Assembly (NCBI RefSeq): GCF_007746075.1
Contig: NZ_CP036339.1
Span: 4,493,786-4,557,785, forward strand
Direction of reading: 5' to 3'
Length of the DNA stretch: 64,000 bases
DNA from: Lacipirellula limnantheis
GTDB lineage: Bacteria > Planctomycetota > Planctomycetia > Pirellulales > Lacipirellulaceae
The notes beneath the pieces were generated by a model. The model was not told where the DNA came from, searched no databases, and saw nothing but the letters and a program-made list of their open reading frames with translations. Made by a program: the position numbers and the translations under genes. Within the stretch, counting starts at the first letter, position 1; every line of letters begins with the position of its first letter. Of the stretch, positions 60,898 through 64,000 are shown one piece after another.

Positions 60898-61746
60898 ATG
60901 CCAGTAAACCGTAAACGCCGCCCGAAACCCAAAAGCTCGATCGAAGAACGGCAGGTCGATGAGCTGACCCTCCATCCCGGCCACAAAATCTACCCCGAGC
61001 CGACGGAGCATGAAATCGCGCAACTCGCCGGCGACATGAAGGGTCGGGGATTGCAACATCCGATCGAGATCACCCCTGACGGGGTCATCATCGCGGGGCA
61101 GCGCCGGTGGCTGGCGATGAAAAAGCTCGGGCGAAGCACCACCCGTTGCCGCGTCCGCTACGACCTCGCCGAAAAAGGCCCACACGCAGTCTCAGAGCAC
61201 CTGCTGGCGGACAATCTTTTCAGACGACAACTGAGCGAGCTCCAGCAGGCTCGCGTCTACCGTGAGCTTTTGAAAAACTCTAAAGATCATCCAGTACCAC
61301 CCGGGCGCGAGCGGCGAGACCTTGTGGCTGCGTTTTTCGGCCGCAGCGGTCGAAAGATGTCGCGGCTCGTCCGGATTCTGGAAACTCCGCTTGCCGTTCA
61401 GAATGCCTACGAAGCGGGGAAGCTGAATCAGGTCACCGCCGAAAGCGTAGCGGGACTGCTGCCGGCGCAGCAAAAGGTGATTGCCGCCGCCATCGACGCC
61501 GGCGAGTGCCCTTACGCGGCGATCGCGAAGTTTATTCCGCGCGTCGCGTCGAAGTCGACCAAGCCGACTCGTCAAAAGTCGCCGGCGAACATGGCCGATG
61601 CGCTGCGGGCGGCGATTGCGGCGACCGCCGAGCTTATCAAGGCGAGTGAAGGCAACGATGTCGGCTTGGATGCGCCGCAGCGCAAGCTGCTCGCCGACAT
61701 CATCGAGCGAATGCAGGAGATGTTGCGGCGCGGCGGCGGCGCGTAA
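60898..61746 (+). CDS. ParB-like nuclease/CTPase domain protein
   Basis: 282 residues. ParB N-terminal domain: QVDELTLHPGHKIYP, GLQHPIEITPDGVIIAGQRRWLAMKKLG with the AGQRRW box (GERR type) and LLADNLFRRQLSELQQA. A KorB-like helical DNA-binding part follows. The AAGGA site supports the ATG. ParB-like proteins in islands may work in partition, transcription control or as nucleases; no parA is seen. A CACGTG dyad follows 30 bases after the stop. Confidence 0.88.
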   Translation: MPVNRKRRPKPKSSIEERQVDELTLHPGHKIYPEPTEHEIAQLAGDMKGRGLQHPIEITPDGVIIAGQRRWLAMKKLGRSTTRCRVRYDLAEKGPHAVSEHLLADNLFRRQLSELQQARVYRELLKNSKDHPVPPGRERRDLVAAFFGRSGRKMSRLVRILETPLAVQNAYEAGKLNQVTAESVAGLLPAQQKVIAAAIDAGECPYAAIAKFIPRVASKSTKPTRQKSPANMADALRAAIAATAELIKASEGNDVGLDAPQRKLLADIIERMQEMLRRGGGA

Positions 61747-61756
61747 GGCTGTAGTC

Positions 61757-61791
61757 CCGGACATGATGTCCGGTTGTTTCCACGTGAAAAT
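61757..61791. promoter_or_regulatory. palindrome and parS-like CACGTG dyad after the ParB-like gene
   Basis: CCGGACATGATGTCCGG (61757-61773) is a perfect 17-base palindrome. Right behind it, GTTTCCACGTGAAAAT (61776-61791) has the CACGTG centre and TTTC/GAAA flanks of parS, with an uneven left half. The rest of the gap to 62046 shows no gene. Confidence 0.5.
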
Positions 61792-62046
61792 TGTCACGCG
61801 TGCGGCATCATCGACGAGCAGAAATGTCGCTACGTCATGCTGATTGTGCTGCGGCAAGCGTCGAAGAGCTTGCCCTTGCGACGACAGCTTCGATGCAGTT
61901 CCACACGCTGTAATTCGAGCAGAGGCGGCTGCTTTGACGATCGCCGCGCCCGCCAAATAATCTCCGACCGAGAACAGCAACTAAGAACACCGCCCGATTG
62001 CTTCCCCTTCGGCTCATTTAAATTTATTCAATCAAGGTCGCCGCCC

Positions 62047-63480
62047 ATGGCCATCCCATCACCACAATACGACCGTCCCCGTGCGCGGATCAGGTTCCTG
62101 CGACCCCATTGGGCGCGTGTCGAGGCACCCGCGGGCGACATGCTGAAGAGTTGCCCGCCGATCACCAACGACGCCGGTCCACTCACCTTCTCGTCAGCCA
62201 GTCGCGCCGGCCTCGTCGAGTTTCGTCGCGGCGGAGCCATCCTCCCGGGCGGTCTGGTAGACGCGGCAGCGTGCGCCCTGAACGCGATGGGCTACGAGGT
62301 CGACGTCGCCCCAGTCCGCTGGATGCATTACGAGTCGTCGCCCCCGTTACCCGCAGGGACGTTTGACGAGGACGAACTGCAAGCCACGTATGCCGCGACG
62401 ATCGAGAACCGCGGCCGCGCGCTGGTCATCGCCGCCAGCCTCGAGCAGCAGGCGCGGCTGCTGGCGGTGATTTGCAGACGGTTCACCGCCCGTGAGATCG
62501 TTGCCGTTGTGGCAAACACAGACGAAGCAGAGCTGTTGGCCGCGACGATGCGGCCGCTGACCGATCGCGTTGTCAGCTGCGGCATGCTCTACGACGAAGC
62601 CGGCCGCAACGAACTGCACATCCTGTCGACGCGCAGTTTTGCGCTGCCGCCCCTTTGCGACGTCGTCGTCGCGATGGGGACGAAAGCGGCGTGCAGCAGC
62701 CGGGTGCAAGACCTTACCGCGCGGTACCGCAACTGCATGCGGTTTGCGATCGTCGAACCGTCAGTGACGACGCTGCGGCCTTGGGACCGGCTGTTGGGCG
62801 AGGCGATGTGGGGGCCATGCCTGTTGGACTTGACCAAGCGGTCGCCATGGCCCAGCACGGTGCATGCGGCGCTGTTGCCCGCGCCAGCCTATCCGGCGAC
62901 GCGCAGCCATTGTCCGTACGAAAAAAAGCTTCAGCTCCTGTGGAAGAATCTCGACCGCAACCGCCAGCTCGCTGCCACGGCGGCGGCCTTACAGCGGCGC
63001 GAGCAACATTGCCTGCAGGCGGCCGGAATCGATCGGCTCGACGACGTCGCCAAGCCGGCGGACCCTGCGAGCCCAACGCTGCGCGTCGCTGTCGTCGTCG
63101 AGTCGTCGCTGCACGGCCGACAGCTGCAAACGTGGCTGCCGTCCTGGAGGCTGGTCGCCGACGTCGCGGCGGCGGGCCCGCTGGGCATCGAGGCGGAGGC
63201 CCACATCGTGACGCTGCCGGTCGCCGCGGCGGTCGGGCTCATCGCCGACGTCGTGATCTACGCGGCCGGCAGCGGAGACGTTTGGATCCCTGCGTGCGGC
63301 AGCGGCGGCGTCGCCGGGAGCCGTATGCAACTGGTGGTCGACATGGCTGATGACGGCGACGTGGAGCTCGCGGCGGAGGTGCACCGCAGGACGCGCGACT
63401 ATGCGGCGCGGGGGTGGACCGTCCATGCCAGCGGCGGCCGCCATCAACCCGCGTTGTCGGCGTGTCGGCCGCTAAATTAA
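62047..63480 (+). CDS. hypothetical protein, possibly degenerate superfamily 2 helicase
   Basis: 477 residues. The start recalls SF2 helicase N-termini: VEFRRGGAILPGGLVDAAAC, then a region of alternating strands and helices (RALVIAASLEQQARLLAVIC; FALPPLCDVVVAMGTKAAC). No Walker A or DEAD box is found, so if it is a helicase it is inactive or strongly diverged. Cys and Ala are frequent. Start chosen at the ATG 62047-62049; the long upstream frame does not look coded. Function unknown. Confidence 0.65.
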   Translation: MAIPSPQYDRPRARIRFLRPHWARVEAPAGDMLKSCPPITNDAGPLTFSSASRAGLVEFRRGGAILPGGLVDAAACALNAMGYEVDVAPVRWMHYESSPPLPAGTFDEDELQATYAATIENRGRALVIAASLEQQARLLAVICRRFTAREIVAVVANTDEAELLAATMRPLTDRVVSCGMLYDEAGRNELHILSTRSFALPPLCDVVVAMGTKAACSSRVQDLTARYRNCMRFAIVEPSVTTLRPWDRLLGEAMWGPCLLDLTKRSPWPSTVHAALLPAPAYPATRSHCPYEKKLQLLWKNLDRNRQLAATAAALQRREQHCLQAAGIDRLDDVAKPADPASPTLRVAVVVESSLHGRQLQTWLPSWRLVADVAAAGPLGIEAEAHIVTLPVAAAVGLIADVVIYAAGSGDVWIPACGSGGVAGSRMQLVVDMADDGDVELAAEVHRRTRDYAARGWTVHASGGRHQPALSACRPLN

Positions 63481-63969
63481 AATGATCATCTTGAGATGAG
63501 GACAACGAGCTGACGGAGATCGCCGACCGCCGACTGTTCGCCCCGAGGGCGGCACCACGCGGCGACCGGCGATCGGAAAACACGAGGCAAGGCGAAATCG
63601 ATGAAAGCCACGCCGACATCGTGACGCCGAGGCGCGAACGACCCGAGCGCCGACCGCCGCCGTGGACTAGATCGGGTTCGAACCCATTAAAGAAGAAAGG
63701 AGGGACGCCGACACTATAGACGCTGCGCCCGGGAGATATCCCGGCGACGACGCCCCGCGGGGTGATGTCGGACCTGCGCCCTTTAGGGGGCGGGGGGCCG
63801 ATGACAACCGCCGTGCCCGCCGTGCAGCCCTTCGGCAGGACCGTGGGGAGAGGCCGCTTAGGCGGTCTCACCTCCCACTGGCCGCAAGGGTGGCTGCGCC
63901 TACCCACCACGCGTTTTCCATCATTTGGGCGCAGACCTCGCTTGTCGGGTCTGCGCCCAAACCTTTTTT
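63481..63969 (+). ncRNA. structured non-coding RNA candidate
   Basis: About 490 bases without a plus-strand gene but with a series of hairpins: near 63729-63745, 63843-63878 (GTGGG/CCCAC with inner GAGGCCGC/GCGGTCTC), about 63888-63908 (GGTGG/CCACC) and the final terminator. The start is not defined; the dense structure plus a perfect terminator suggest a transcribed RNA. It could also be the long leader or tail of neighbouring genes. Confidence 0.4.
63925..63969 (+). terminator. perfect intrinsic terminator
   Basis: TTGGGCGCAGACC pairs completely with GGTCTGCGCCCAA over 13 bp, loop of ten, then ACC and six Ts. This is the clearest terminator in the window, read on the plus strand. Confidence 0.85.
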
Positions 63970-64000
63970 CGTTCAGAGGCCTCATGTCCATCCACTATTC

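Larger units (their letters stand above)
57046..64000 (+). mobile_element. probable second genomic island at tRNA-Ala (right end outside window)
   Basis: Integrase directly after a tRNA gene, followed by DUF1580-type HTH genes, a ParB-like gene and unassigned genes: the usual content of planctomycete islands. I found no second copy of the tRNA-Ala 3' end before 64000, so the border is open and the call is an inference. Confidence 0.6.

Noticed and set aside
61192..61980. Minus-strand frame of 262 codons over the ParB-like gene
   Set aside because: The plus strand carries a clear ParB domain with ribosome site; the antisense frame shows no family motif.
63675..63686. GGGTTCGAACCC, looking like a tRNA T arm or tmRNA end
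   Set aside because: No acceptor stem, anticodon arm or other tRNA parts can be folded around it; only a 12-base palindrome remains.

Overview
The window is GC-rich DNA from a planctomycete, most likely Pirellulales and perhaps Lacipirellulaceae. I infer this from marker families, not from a search. The markers are BBP7 outer-membrane proteins, DUF1559 pseudopilins, PEP-CTERM proteins with dockerin-like calcium repeats, PSCyt1/PSCyt2/PSD1 cytochrome proteins, DUF1501 proteins, PqaA-like proteins and DUF1580 proteins.

Positions 1-14745 are host chromosome. They hold the 3' part of a phosphocholine-type phospholipase C, a large TIGR03032-TPR-GT41 fusion, a small membrane-anchored protein, a DUF374 acyltransferase, dapF, a small acidic planctomycete protein, a giant AsmA-like protein, tilS and a BBP7 beta-barrel. 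Two copies of a dispersed inverted repeat lie between them.

Positions 14776-25960 are an integrated element of about 11.1 kb. It sits in an intact tRNA-Leu(CAA) gene and is bounded by a perfect 57-bp direct repeat. All about 18 genes run on the minus strand. Read in the direction of transcription they are: two HTH proteins, two small proteins, a RepA-like AAA ATPase, an eight-copy 13-bp repeat array (candidate origin), a run of small overlapping genes (winged helix, zinc ribbon, HELGH metalloprotease, coiled coil, cold-shock-like, phage tape-measure-like), a control region with two related palindromes, and two tyrosine recombinases next to the tRNA. I see no capsid, portal or terminase gene, so it looks like a phage-derived or satellite-like replicating element. 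This is the most unusual part of the window.

Positions 25961-56741 return to host genes. They include a sigma-70-like factor with a structured leader, an esterase, a sialidase-like protein, an acyl-CoA ligase and two convergent PqaA paralogues. A long minus-strand stretch follows of secreted PEP-CTERM proteins, DUF1559 pseudopilins, a lipoprotein and a CopZ-like protein. Next comes a probable sugar-responsive cluster: a GH51-like hydrolase divergent from a XylR-like regulator, PSCyt1/PSD1, DUF1501 and SDR genes. An Hpt protein ends this part.

From the tRNA-Ala(TGC) gene at 56973 to the window end lies what appears to be a second, open-ended island: integrase with a palindromic operator, a basic hypothetical, two DUF1580-type HTH proteins, a ParB-like protein with a CACGTG dyad behind it, a protein resembling a degenerate helicase, and a structured non-coding region ending in a perfect intrinsic terminator.
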